From contig NZ_JAICDG010000003.1 in assembly GCF_022751215.1 (NCBI RefSeq), positions 558,001-622,000 on the forward strand: a stretch of 64,000 nucleotides of DNA, in the 5' to 3' direction. This document shows positions 17,112 to 25,626 of the stretch, one piece after another. The number at the start of each line of letters is the position of its first letter. The stretch's first letter is position 1. The position numbers were made by a program, and so were the translations under genes. The stretch comes from Actinomadura terrae. Lineage in GTDB: Bacteria > Actinomycetota > Actinomycetes > Streptosporangiales > Streptosporangiaceae. Under the pieces are notes generated by a model. It searched no databases and had not been told where the DNA came from. It was given only the letters and a program-made list of their open reading frames with translations.

Positions 17112-18931
17112 TCGGCCAGCTCCTTCACCATCTCGTCGCGGAAACGCAGGGTCGTGATCAGCTCGGCCACGGCGCGCGGCGCGGCCGGGCCCAGCTCCTC
17201 CAGCCGGGACGCGGCGGACGGGTCGAGCCGCTGGTCGGCGAGCCGGCACAACTGGGTGAGGGCGTGCTCGTCGCGGCGCGTCGGACGCCGCGCGGCGGCG
17301 GTGAGCGTCGCGACGACCGCCGCCGCGAGGTCGCCGGTCCACGGGCCGGGCACCCGCTCCAGGACGCGCAGCAGGTCGGGCTGCCCGTCGACCCAGCGGA
17401 TCAGCTCGGCCGCCGCCGGGTCGCGCTCGCCGCCGGGCAGGACGGCCAGCAGCCCAGCGAGCGCCTCCGGCTCGTCCACCACGACGCCGCCGCGGAGCAG
17501 CGCGCGCGCCCAGTCCACGTCGCGCTGCCGCAGCGCGGCCCGCGCCCACCCGATGTGCACGTCCCGGGCGGCGCGGCCGTCGGGGTCGGCGACGCGCAGG
17601 CACACGATCTCCATCGGCGGCAGCCCGAACAGCTCCGTCCAGGTGGCGAGGGGCGTCCGCGCGAGGATCTCCCGCAGCCACGCCGCCCGCGCCCCGACCG
17701 GACCGTTCCCGTTACCCGGCATGAACGACCCGCTCGGATGAAACGGGACGCCGTCGCGCGCGAGGTCCTCGTCGTGCTCGCGCGGCGGCTCGACCTCGAT
17801 GGCCGTCCGCACGCGCCCCCGGTCGCGGGAGGTGCGCGCCGTCACGCACGCGCGGGCGCGCGCCGCCATCCGCCGCCCGTAGGCCGAGCCGGGCAGCCGG
17901 GCCAGCAGGTCGGACGCGAGCTGCCGGACGTCCTTGCCGCGGTCTTCGAGCGCCGCCTCCAGGAACTCCTCGTCGTCGAGGGTCAGGCCGTGCTCGAAGG
18001 TCGCCAGGAACGCGGCGCGGTCGGGCGCGGGTTCGCGGGCCCAGGTCTCCGCGAGGACGTCGCGCGCCGCGCCCGGGTCGGTGCGGCGCAGCCCGGTCAG
18101 GAAAGCGACCCGCTGGTTGCGCGTCCCGGTCCGCCACACGTCGGCGCCGCCGCCTGGGTCGTCGCCCGCCCCGACGAGGTAGGCCCAGTCGGTGTTGCGC
18201 AGGGCCAGCCACACCCCGCGCCGCCCCGCCGCGCGGGCGATCGAGGGGCGCAGCATCCGGTCGCTGCGACCGCGCTCCAGCAGCTCGGGCAGCAGCCGGG
18301 CCGGGACGCGGCGCCCGTGCGCGGCGGCCGCGTCCAGCCACTCGGGCAGCACCCGGATCTGCTCCCCGGCGAGGATCCGGTCCAGCCGGGCCGCCGCCAC
18401 CGGCGGGACGACCGGCGCGTCCTCGCCCGGCGCCGGGGCGATCACCTCGACCCCGGACGCGGGCGGGCGGCCCGCGCGGCGGCGCAGCGTGAGCACCGCC
18501 GCCTGGTCGAGGAGCCGCGCGGCCTGATCACCGGCCTCGCCGGGCGGCTCGGGAGCCCCGGGCAGTTCGGGCGGGTCGCGCCGCTCGGTGCCGAGCAGCG
18601 CCGCGCTGACATGGTCGGACCAGACGTTCGCAGGCCCGCCGCTCACAGGCCCGCCGTTCGCAGGGCCGCCGTTCGCAGGGCCGCCGCTCGCAGGCCCGCC
18701 GCTTGGAGGGCCGCCGCTCGCAGGCCCGCCGCTTGGAGGGCCGCTGCTTGGAGGGCCGCCGCTTGGAGGGCCGCCGCTCACAGAGCCGCCGCTCACAGGA
18801 CTATCGCTCGCAGGACCACCGTTCGGAGGACCACCGTTCGGAGGACCGCCGTTCGGAGGACCGCCGCTCGGGGGTCCACCGCTCGCAGGACTACCGCTCG
18901 GGGGACCATTGCTCACAGGGCTGCCGCTCAT
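17108..18931 (-). CDS. DUF5691 family protein with N-terminal Gly/Pro repeat tail
   Basis: A 607-residue protein. Residues ~3-102 are a repetitive Gly-Gly-Pro-x-x tail encoded by 20 tandem 15-base units; the remaining ~500 residues match the DUF5691 family, which is found next to SWIM, MoxR and VWA genes in actinomycetes. The folded part looks like helical repeats with Arg-rich segments (about 240-460) and no enzyme motif I recognise. The ATG at 18931 overlaps the SWIM stop (ATGA). The repeat tail is not typical of the family as I know it and may vary in length between strains. Confidence 0.82.
   Translation of the reverse strand: MSGSPVSNGPPSGSPASGGPPSGGPPNGGPPNGGPPNGGPASDSPVSGGSVSGGPPSGGPPSSGPPSGGPASGGPPSGGPASGGPANGGPANGGPVSGGPANVWSDHVSAALLGTERRDPPELPGAPEPPGEAGDQAARLLDQAAVLTLRRRAGRPPASGVEVIAPAPGEDAPVVPPVAAARLDRILAGEQIRVLPEWLDAAAAHGRRVPARLLPELLERGRSDRMLRPSIARAAGRRGVWLALRNTDWAYLVGAGDDPGGGADVWRTGTRNQRVAFLTGLRRTDPGAARDVLAETWAREPAPDRAAFLATFEHGLTLDDEEFLEAALEDRGKDVRQLASDLLARLPGSAYGRRMAARARACVTARTSRDRGRVRTAIEVEPPREHDEDLARDGVPFHPSGSFMPGNGNGPVGARAAWLREILARTPLATWTELFGLPPMEIVCLRVADPDGRAARDVHIGWARAALRQRDVDWARALLRGGVVVDEPEALAGLLAVLPGGERDPAAAELIRWVDGQPDLLRVLERVPGPWTGDLAAAVVATLTAAARRPTRRDEHALTQLCRLADQRLDPSAASRLEELGPAAPRAVAELITTLRFRDEMVKELAE
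18627..18926. repeat. 20 tandem 15-base units inside the DUF5691 gene
   Basis: Exactly 300 bases split into 20 imperfect units of the type CTYGCAGGNCCGCCG (plus strand), each coding for five residues such as GGPPS or GGPAN on the minus strand. Some neighbouring units are identical (for example 9-10 and 15-16) while others carry single changes. That pattern is expected from unit duplication by slippage. Confidence 0.9.
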
Positions 18932-20223
18932 AGGATCACCGGTCCCTCGTCGGGCTGCCAGACGGTCAGCGGGCGCAGGCCGCCCGCGCCCCACTCGCCG
19001 GACAGCGTGACCGGGCCGCCGCCCGACACCGCCAGCAGCCGCCACGGGTCGGTGAGCCGCAGCGGGAGCGCGTCGCCCGCGCCGTCGACGGCGTGCAGGT
19101 CGCCGCCCTCGGCGCGGCCGAGCCGGACCGCCGTGAGCGTCGCGGGCCAGCTGTCGAGCCACGGGTCGCGCGCCAGCGCGGCGGCGTGCTCGCCGAGGAA
19201 GCCCCGGACGTCCGTCCCCTCGGGGGCGCCCTCCCCGGCGGGCCCGTACCGGTCGGCGACGAGCGCGCGCAGCGGCTGGGCGCCGGGATAGAAGGCCAGC
19301 TCGGCGTCGATCTCGGTGCCCACGACGAGGGAGTTGTCGAGCCGCCCGCCGGACGCGGCGCCAGGCGCGGCGAACGACAGCACGAGCGCGGGACGCCCCG
19401 TCCGGCGGCCCCGCAGCCACACCCGGCGCGTGGTCAGCTGGTCCTGTGCGGAGTCGCGCGAGCCGGTCACCGACCAGGTGTCGCGGACGCGTTCGCCCGC
19501 CGCCAGCACCTCCTCCTGCGCGACCGTGAACCCGACCCGCGCGCGGACGGTGTCGCGCAGCTCCGGCGGGAGCTCGTCCCGCCGCTGGTACGCCCGGACG
19601 AGCAGCCGCAGCAGCGCGTACTCCTCCAGCAGCCGCCCGGGCCAGCCGGGGCGGCGCGGGATCGCCGCGAGCCCCCGGACCGGGCCGGAGAGCGCGGCGG
19701 CCTGCGCGTCGACCAGGCGCCGGGCCGCGTCGTCCCACAGCCGGTAGGGCGCCTGCTCGGCCTGCGCCAGGCCGTGCGCGACCTGGTCGCGCAGCCACTG
19801 GTCGAGGTCGGCGAGCCCGTCGTCGACGCGCCGCTCGCGCCGCTCGGCCGTCTTCGGGTCGCGGGCCCTGGCGGCGGGGGCCCGCCGCTCGTCCCGGTCG
19901 TGCCGCCGCTCCATCCACTCGGCTGCCCACCCCGGACGCGGGCCGGGCTCGACCGCGCCCTCGCTCCAGAGCAGCAGCAGCGCGAGTGCGTGCTTGCAGG
20001 GGAACTTGCGGCTCGGGCACGTGCAGCGGAACGCGGGTTCGGCCAGGTCGGCGCACGTCCGGTAGGGGTTCGCGCCGCTGCCCCGGCACTCGCCCCAGAC
20101 CGCGCCTTCGTCGCAGCCGGTGCCCGCCCACGACGCGGCCGCCGCGACGCCGCCCGCGGCCTTCGCCGCCGCGGCGTCGGGCGCCAGCCCGAGCACCCGC
20201 CCCCGCTCCCATCGATCGCTCAC
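18928..20223 (-). CDS. SWIM zinc finger family protein (first gene of the operon)
   Basis: A 431-residue protein with a SWIM zinc finger at C67-x-C69-x6-C76-x-H78 (CTCPSRKFPCKH), preceded by a Gly/Cys segment (GCDEGAVWGECRGSG). SWIM domains bind DNA or proteins. The rest is helical with a Trp/Leu-rich middle and a beta-rich C-terminus of unknown fold. I chose the GTG at 20223 (VSDRWERGRVLGLAPDA), where family similarity seems to begin; TAGTTT lies 7 bases upstream, implying a leaderless mRNA. In-frame ATGs at 20253 and 20268 are alternatives. It leads a five-gene operon ending in the VWA gene. Confidence 0.83.
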   Translation of the reverse strand: MSDRWERGRVLGLAPDAAAAKAAGGVAAAASWAGTGCDEGAVWGECRGSGANPYRTCADLAEPAFRCTCPSRKFPCKHALALLLLWSEGAVEPGPRPGWAAEWMERRHDRDERRAPAARARDPKTAERRERRVDDGLADLDQWLRDQVAHGLAQAEQAPYRLWDDAARRLVDAQAAALSGPVRGLAAIPRRPGWPGRLLEEYALLRLLVRAYQRRDELPPELRDTVRARVGFTVAQEEVLAAGERVRDTWSVTGSRDSAQDQLTTRRVWLRGRRTGRPALVLSFAAPGAASGGRLDNSLVVGTEIDAELAFYPGAQPLRALVADRYGPAGEGAPEGTDVRGFLGEHAAALARDPWLDSWPATLTAVRLGRAEGGDLHAVDGAGDALPLRLTDPWRLLAVSGGGPVTLSGEWGAGGLRPLTVWQPDEGPVIL

Positions 20224-20230
20224 GGTGTCG

Positions 20231-20236
20231 AAACTA
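20231..20236 (-). promoter_or_regulatory. -10 hexamer of leaderless promoter for the SWIM operon
   Basis: TAGTTT on the minus strand is followed by 7 bases and then the GTG at 20223. No convincing -35 hexamer is present. This would be the promoter of the whole five-gene operon. Confidence 0.4.
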
Positions 20237-20308
20237 TCCCGCGGGTCCGACATTCGACCCGCGGTCAACCCCGGTGTCAGTGCGCCGGGGCGGAGCGGCG
20301 TCCCGGCG

Positions 20309-21064
20309 CTAGAAGCCGGGCGGGCGCGGGACGTCGTCCGGCGACAGCGCCACCTCCGGGAACAGCAGCGCCGCGCCCGCGACCAGCGCCGCGAGCGCGA
20401 CCCCGCCGAAGAAGGTCACCCAGGCCAGGCCGGGCACGCCGGTGAGGTGCGCGAGCTGGTCGGCGTCCGAGCTCGGCGCCATGTGCCGGGCGCGCATGCG
20501 CTGGAGCTCGATCACCGGACGCGTCGCCGCGAGCAGCAGGAACCAGGCGGCCAGGTAGGCGAACCCGGCCTGCACCTTGGCGCCGCCGAGCCAGGACACC
20601 AGGAAGACGACCGCGCCGGTCGCGATCACCGACAGCGCCCCGTAGGCGTTGCGGATCATCACGAGCATGCCCGCGAGCAGCGCCAGCGAGAACCACAGCA
20701 TCAGCGTGATCCGGCCGCCCGCCAGCAGCGCGGCGAACAGCAGCCCGAGCAGCGGGGGAGTGAGGTACCCGGCCATGGCGGTGAACACCATGCCGGGCCC
20801 GTGCGGCTTGCCCCGCGAGACCGTGACGCCCGAGGTGTCGGAGTGCAGCTTGATCCCGTCCAGCTTGCGGCCGGTGACCAGCGCGATCAGCGCGTGCCCG
20901 CCCTCGTGCGCGATCGTCACCGTGTTGCGCGCGACCCGCCAGGTCGGGCCGTGCACGACCGCGCCGAGCGCCACGGCCCCGACGAGGACGACCAGCCACC
21001 ACGGCGGATCCGGCTGGGTCCCCGTCAGGCGGTCCCACAGATCGCCGATGCTTGCGTTCTCCAC
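20309..21064 (-). CDS. M50B-like membrane zinc metalloprotease
   Basis: A 251-residue integral membrane protein with about five hydrophobic segments. The zinc motif HEGGH (53-57) lies at the start of a membrane helix, as in site-2-protease-type M50 peptidases of the M50B-like group. These act inside the membrane on regulatory or membrane proteins; no substrate can be named. A GTG start at 21064 has GGGG at 5-base spacing; GTG 21070 is close and possible. TAATGT at 21101-21096 could be the -10. It is divergent from the FN3 protein operon, with ~280 bases between starts. Confidence 0.82.
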   Translation of the reverse strand: MENASIGDLWDRLTGTQPDPPWWLVVLVGAVALGAVVHGPTWRVARNTVTIAHEGGHALIALVTGRKLDGIKLHSDTSGVTVSRGKPHGPGMVFTAMAGYLTPPLLGLLFAALLAGGRITLMLWFSLALLAGMLVMIRNAYGALSVIATGAVVFLVSWLGGAKVQAGFAYLAAWFLLLAATRPVIELQRMRARHMAPSSDADQLAHLTGVPGLAWVTFFGGVALAALVAGAALLFPEVALSPDDVPRPPGF

Positions 21065-21283
21065 GTCCACCCCGTGTCGTCGTTCGCGATGCCCAACATT
21101 AGGACGTCGGGGATAACGTTCGCGTTCGGTTCGGACGCCTTCGCAAGCCGCGAATCGTTTCATCGGCGGCACGAGCGCGCCGATTGTGATCCACACCACA
21201 GCTACCGACGCGTAACCCCACAGAGTACGCGGTTCACCCATTGATGTGCGCGAAATCCCCTTATGGTGTGACCGCACAGCGGC

Positions 21284-21289
21284 TACTGT
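21284..21289 (+). promoter_or_regulatory. Possible -10 element for the FN3/MoxR/DUF58 operon
   Basis: TACTGT lies ~55 bases before the GTG at 21345. With a 17-base spacer the -35 would be TTATGG (weak). The 280-base divergent region otherwise shows no strong palindrome. Confidence 0.3.
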
Positions 21290-21344
21290 GCCCTCGCGCC
21301 GAGGCTTCCAGCACTTCCGGCGTGCGACGAGAGGGTGACGGGGA

Positions 21345-23477
21345 GTGGACGGGGACGAGTCCCCCGCGCCGGCCACCGGGCCGCGCGGGTTCTTCCGGCG
21401 CGATCGCATCACGGGGCAGATCGCGATCGGCCTGGTGGGGGTGCTCTGCGTGGGCGCGCTCGTGTACGGGGTCGGCACGGCGAGCGCCCGCTACCGGCTC
21501 GCCGACGTCGGCGCGTGGCTCGGCGCGGGCGCCAAGGGAATGGTCGTGCACGCCAACGGCCTCGCGGGCAAGGTGGACGGCCGGACGTCCATGATCCCGC
21601 AGATGCGCGGCCACCACATCAGGATCGTCCAGGACGGCACGACCGTGCTGCTGATCGACGAGGACACCGGCGTCGTCAGCCGGATCGACCCGTCCCAGCT
21701 CAAGGTCGCCCAGAGCCGGTCCCTCGGCGGCGCCGCCCTCCAGGTCGTCGCGGGCGCGGGCACCGCCTACACCATCGACCTCGTCAAGGGCGCCGTGCAG
21801 CGGATCGACCCGATGACGCTCGCCCCGGTCGGCCCGGGCGCCACGCTGCCCGCGCCGCTCGCCGCCGCCGGGATCGACGCGAAGGGCACGCTCTGGGTGC
21901 CCGTCCCGCAGAACGGGCAGGTCGTCCCGTTCCAGGACGGGCGCCAGGGGCAGCCCGTCGCCGCCGGGAGGCCCGGCGACCGGCTCGCGCTGACGATCGC
22001 CGCCGGGACGCCCGTGATCACCGACAGCACGGCCGCGGCGGCGCTGGTCGTCCGCCCCGGGGGCGCGCAGCGGATCAACCTGCCCGCTCCGGTGTCGCGG
22101 TCGGAGGCGGGGCTGAAGGTCCCGCCGGTCGCCGACGGCCAGGTCGTCCCTATGCTCGGCGCGGGCGGCGCCCTCTACCTGCTCGACACCGGCGTCGGAC
22201 GCGTCGAGTCCGTCGCGCTGCGCGTGCCGCGCCACCAGTACGAGCCGCCGCATGTGCTCGGGCCCCGCGTCTACGTGCCCGACCGCACGTCCGGGCAGCT
22301 GCTGGTCTTCAACACCGACCGCGGGACGTGGGAGCGGCCCGTCACCGCGACCCGCCCCGGCGGGACGATCGAACTCCTCGTCCGCGACCACCTGCTGTGG
22401 GTCAACGACCCGGGCGGCGCGACCGCGCTCGCGTTCGACCCGAGCGGCGCGGTCAAGCACATCCGGAAGTACGAGGACAAGATCCCCGGCGGCGTCCGCC
22501 GTCCCATCCCGGCGCCGAACGCGGGCGGCGGCAACGGCAACCGCACCGGCGGCGGGCGCGGCAACGGCGGTGACGACCCCGCCCCGCCCGCGAGGCCGCC
22601 CGCCAAGAAGGACCCGACCGCGCCCGACCCGCCGACGCCGTCCGCGTCCGGCGACGACGGCTCGGTGACGGTGCGCTTCACGCCCGCCGCGCAGCCGCAG
22701 GGCGTCTACCCGGTCACCCGCTTCGTCCTCCTCGGCCAGGACGACCGTCCCGTGGCCGGTGCGAGGCCGGCGACGTTCCCCGGCACCGCGCCCGGCGGGA
22801 CGTTCACCGTGGGCGGGCTGACCTGCGACCGGACCACGCACATCTACAAGGTCGCCGCCGAGTACAAGGGCAAGAACGGGAAGACGGCCTACAGCCCGTC
22901 GGGAGAGGTGGGCGCGACCGCCTGCCAGGCCCCCGGCCCGGCGACCGACCTCAAAGCCGAGGCGCTCAACCATGGCGCCAAGCTGACGTGGGCCAGGTCG
23001 TCCGGCTACGGCGTCACCTACGTGGTGACCTCGCCCAGTGGCACCGTCACGACGAAGAACACCACGCTCACCGTCACGGGCCTGACCAACGGTCAGACGC
23101 ACGCGCTGAGCGTGGTCGCGCGCAACGGCGCGGGTGACTCGACACCGGTGAGCACCACGGCCGACCTCGACCCGGCCGCGCACGCCGGGACCTACAACGG
23201 CCAGCACAACGAGAGCACGACCACCCGTCTGCACACCGGGCCCGGCAAGACCGCGCCGGTGGACGGCAGTTTCCCGAAGGGATTCACAGGCTCGGTCAAG
23301 GTGCTCTGCCAGCAGCGCGGCGAAGGCGTCACCGACGACAACGACAAGAGTCTCCAGAGCGCCATCTGGGACAAGATCGACTACGAGGGCCGGGTGCGCT
23401 GGGTCAGCGACATCTACCTGCGCACCCCGAACTCGGGCGCGGGGGCCTTCTCGCCGCCGCTGTGGGAGTGCGTCTGA
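21345..23477 (+). CDS. Membrane-anchored, beta-propeller-like protein with fibronectin type III domains
   Basis: A 710-residue exported protein. One transmembrane segment (about 24-46) is followed by ~350 extracellular residues of repeated beta-strand blocks that look like a propeller (VLLIDEDTGVVSRIDP and similar). A Gly/Asn/Pro-rich linker (about 390-440) follows, then two fibronectin type III-like domains (about 440-535 and 540-625) and a short C-terminal domain with Cys residues. The GTG at 21345 is preceded by GGGGA. Its stop overlaps the MoxR ATG by one base. It is first gene of an FN3-MoxR-DUF58-TGase operon common in actinomycetes, likely a cell-envelope assembly or surveillance unit. 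Confidence 0.8.
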   Translation: MDGDESPAPATGPRGFFRRDRITGQIAIGLVGVLCVGALVYGVGTASARYRLADVGAWLGAGAKGMVVHANGLAGKVDGRTSMIPQMRGHHIRIVQDGTTVLLIDEDTGVVSRIDPSQLKVAQSRSLGGAALQVVAGAGTAYTIDLVKGAVQRIDPMTLAPVGPGATLPAPLAAAGIDAKGTLWVPVPQNGQVVPFQDGRQGQPVAAGRPGDRLALTIAAGTPVITDSTAAAALVVRPGGAQRINLPAPVSRSEAGLKVPPVADGQVVPMLGAGGALYLLDTGVGRVESVALRVPRHQYEPPHVLGPRVYVPDRTSGQLLVFNTDRGTWERPVTATRPGGTIELLVRDHLLWVNDPGGATALAFDPSGAVKHIRKYEDKIPGGVRRPIPAPNAGGGNGNRTGGGRGNGGDDPAPPARPPAKKDPTAPDPPTPSASGDDGSVTVRFTPAAQPQGVYPVTRFVLLGQDDRPVAGARPATFPGTAPGGTFTVGGLTCDRTTHIYKVAAEYKGKNGKTAYSPSGEVGATACQAPGPATDLKAEALNHGAKLTWARSSGYGVTYVVTSPSGTVTTKNTTLTVTGLTNGQTHALSVVARNGAGDSTPVSTTADLDPAAHAGTYNGQHNESTTTRLHTGPGKTAPVDGSFPKGFTGSVKVLCQQRGEGVTDDNDKSLQSAIWDKIDYEGRVRWVSDIYLRTPNSGAGAFSPPLWECV

Positions 23478-24460
23478 TGTCCGAGCACGCGGGGGTGGAC
23501 GCGGAGGCGCTGGTCGCGCGGTTCGCGCAGATGTTCGCGGCGCTCGCGCAGAACGTCGAGCGGGTCGTCCGGGGCAAGCGGGAGAAGGTCGAACTGGCGC
23601 TCGTGTGCCTGCTCGCCGAGGGGCACCTGCTGGTCGAGGACGTGCCGGGCGTCGGCAAGACGACGCTGGCGCGGGCCGTGTCGGCGTCGGTGGAGGCGAA
23701 GTGGGCGCGGATCCAGTTCACGCCCGACCTGCTGCCGAGCGACATCACCGGCGTGTCGATCTTCAACCAGGGGACGGGCGCGTTCGAGTTCCATCCCGGG
23801 CCGATCTTCGCGAACCTGGTGGTGGCCGACGAGATCAACCGCGGCTCGCCGAAGACGCAGTCGGCGCTGCTGGAGGTCATGGAAGAGCGGCGGGTCACCG
23901 TGGAGGGCACGCCGCATCCGGTGCCGCGCCCGTTCCAGGTGATCGCGACGCAGAACCCCGTCGACATGGACGGGACGTACCCGCTGCCCGAGGCGCAGCT
24001 CGACCGGTTCCTGATGCGGATCACGATGGGCTACCCCGATCACCAGGCCGAGGTGGCGCTGCTGGCGGGCGCGCCGACCGGCGCCGCGCTCGACCAGATG
24101 CCGCCGGTCATGGGCCGCGAGGACGTCTCCCGGATGATCGAGTTCGCCCAGCGGCTGCACGTCGCGCCGCCGCTGCACGACTACATCGTGCGGCTGGTCG
24201 CGGCGACGCGCGGGCACCCCGACCTGCGGCTCGGCGCGAGCCCGCGGGCGAGCCTCGCGCTGCTGCGGGCGGCGCGGGCGCGGGCGGCGGCGGCCGGGCG
24301 CGCGTTCGTCGTGCCCGAGGACGTGAAGGCGCTGGCCGTCCCGGTCCTCGCGCACCGGCTGGTGGTCACGCCGGAGGCGGAGCTGCGCGGACGCGGCGGC
24401 GCCGACGTGGTCGGCGAGGTGCTCGCGAACACGCCGACCCCGCAGGCCGCCGGGGTCTGA
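23477..24460 (+). CDS. MoxR family AAA+ ATPase
   Basis: A 327-residue classical MoxR ATPase. Walker A is EDVPGVGKTTLA (residues 54-65). Also clear are the segment FEFHPGPIFANLVVADEINR containing Walker B, the sensor-like ATQNPVDMDGTYPLPEAQLDRF, and the lid domain with AGRAFVVPEDVKALA. It pairs with the DUF58 protein downstream, as in most MoxR-DUF58 operons, and should remodel or help assemble membrane-associated proteins in an ATP-dependent way. It starts at ATG 23477 directly on the FN3 gene stop. It is a different subfamily from the MoxR at 16-17 kb. Confidence 0.95.
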   Translation: MSEHAGVDAEALVARFAQMFAALAQNVERVVRGKREKVELALVCLLAEGHLLVEDVPGVGKTTLARAVSASVEAKWARIQFTPDLLPSDITGVSIFNQGTGAFEFHPGPIFANLVVADEINRGSPKTQSALLEVMEERRVTVEGTPHPVPRPFQVIATQNPVDMDGTYPLPEAQLDRFLMRITMGYPDHQAEVALLAGAPTGAALDQMPPVMGREDVSRMIEFAQRLHVAPPLHDYIVRLVAATRGHPDLRLGASPRASLALLRAARARAAAAGRAFVVPEDVKALAVPVLAHRLVVTPEAELRGRGGADVVGEVLANTPTPQAAGV

Positions 24461-24492
24461 GGTGCTGACGCCGCCGTGTTGACGACGACGCT

Positions 24493-25626
24493 GTGTTGAC
24501 GCCACTGGGATGGGGGACGGCGGCCGGGTCCGCGGTCCTCTACGCGGCGGGCTGGTGGCTCGGCTACCCCGAGCCCGCGACGCTCGCCGTCGCGGGCCTG
24601 GCGGCGGTGGTCGCGGCGGCGCTGTGGACGCTGCCGAGGCCGCGCCTGGAGGTCCGCCGGGAGATCGCGCCCGAGCGGGTCGGGCGCGGCGAGGACGCGG
24701 TCGGCGTCCTGCACGTGACCAGCACCGGACGCGGCGTCCGCGGCATGACCGCCCACGACGGCCTCGGCCCGTCGTCGAAGGGCGTCGCCGTTGACATCCC
24801 CCGCCTGCGCGCGGGCGGCACGCGGACGGTCACCTACCGCCTGCCGACCACGCGGCGCGGGCGCATCCCCGTCGGGCCGCTGCGGCTGGTGCGCGCCGAC
24901 CCGCTGCGGCTGGCGCGGCGCGTCCGCGAGTACGGGCGGCCCGCGACGCTGCTCGTCCGGCCGAGGACGGTGCCGCTGTCGCTGCTGCCGTCGGGCCGCG
25001 CCCACCACCTGGAGGGGCCGACGAGCGACCGGTCCCCGGCGGGGACGGCGACGTTCCACGCGCTGCGCGAGTACGTGGTCGGGGACGAGCTGCGCCACAT
25101 CCACTGGAAGTCGTCGGCGCGGACGGGCACGCTCATGGTCCGGCAGCTCGTCGACGCGAGTCTGCCGACGACGACGGTCGTGCTGGAGGCGCGTCCGAAG
25201 TGCTGGCCCGAGCCCGACGACTTCGAGCTGGCCGTGGACGCGGCGGCGTCGGTGGCGGTCGCCGCCGCCACCGCGAGCTTCCCCGTCCGGATCCTCACCG
25301 GCCACGGCCCGGTCGCCGAGACCCGGGGCGGGCCCGACGACGTGGAGGTCCTCCTCGACCGGCTCACCCCGGTCATGCCCGAGCCCGGCCCGGCCGCGCT
25401 GGACGCGGTGCGCCGGGTGCGCGCGGGCGGGTCGCTGGTCGTCGTCGCGCCGGGCGCCGCCGAGCTGGGCCGGATCGCGGCCCTCCGGAGCCGGTTCGAC
25501 CGGGTGGTGGTGCTGCGGGTCAGGCCGGACGGCCCCGCCGCCGCGCCGCCCGGCGTCCACCTGCTCGACTTCGGCGACCTGGACGGGCTGGCGGAGGCGT
25601 GGCGGCGGCTCGGGACCGCTCGATGA
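24493..25626 (+). CDS. DUF58 domain-containing membrane protein
   Basis: A 377-residue protein. Two hydrophobic segments near the N-terminus (about 8-45) are followed by a beta-rich region and the DUF58 core, whose signature here is EYVVGDELRHIHWKSSARTG. A VWA-like C-terminal fold follows, without a full MIDAS motif. It is the standard partner of MoxR ATPases. The start is GTG 24493 or the adjacent TTG 24496; no good Shine-Dalgarno is visible for either. The 3' end overlaps the transglutaminase-like gene as ATGA. Confidence 0.9.
   Translation: MLTPLGWGTAAGSAVLYAAGWWLGYPEPATLAVAGLAAVVAAALWTLPRPRLEVRREIAPERVGRGEDAVGVLHVTSTGRGVRGMTAHDGLGPSSKGVAVDIPRLRAGGTRTVTYRLPTTRRGRIPVGPLRLVRADPLRLARRVREYGRPATLLVRPRTVPLSLLPSGRAHHLEGPTSDRSPAGTATFHALREYVVGDELRHIHWKSSARTGTLMVRQLVDASLPTTTVVLEARPKCWPEPDDFELAVDAAASVAVAAATASFPVRILTGHGPVAETRGGPDDVEVLLDRLTPVMPEPGPAALDAVRRVRAGGSLVVVAPGAAELGRIAALRSRFDRVVVLRVRPDGPAAAPPGVHLLDFGDLDGLAEAWRRLGTAR

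Noticed and set aside
18627..18926. Possible CRISPR array
   Set aside because: Units are contiguous 15-mers without spacers, in frame inside a coding gene.
17108..20212. 1034-residue continuous minus-strand frame through the DUF5691 gene
   Set aside because: The part before the ATG at 18931 lies in a wrong frame over the SWIM gene and is Arg/Ala-rich noise.
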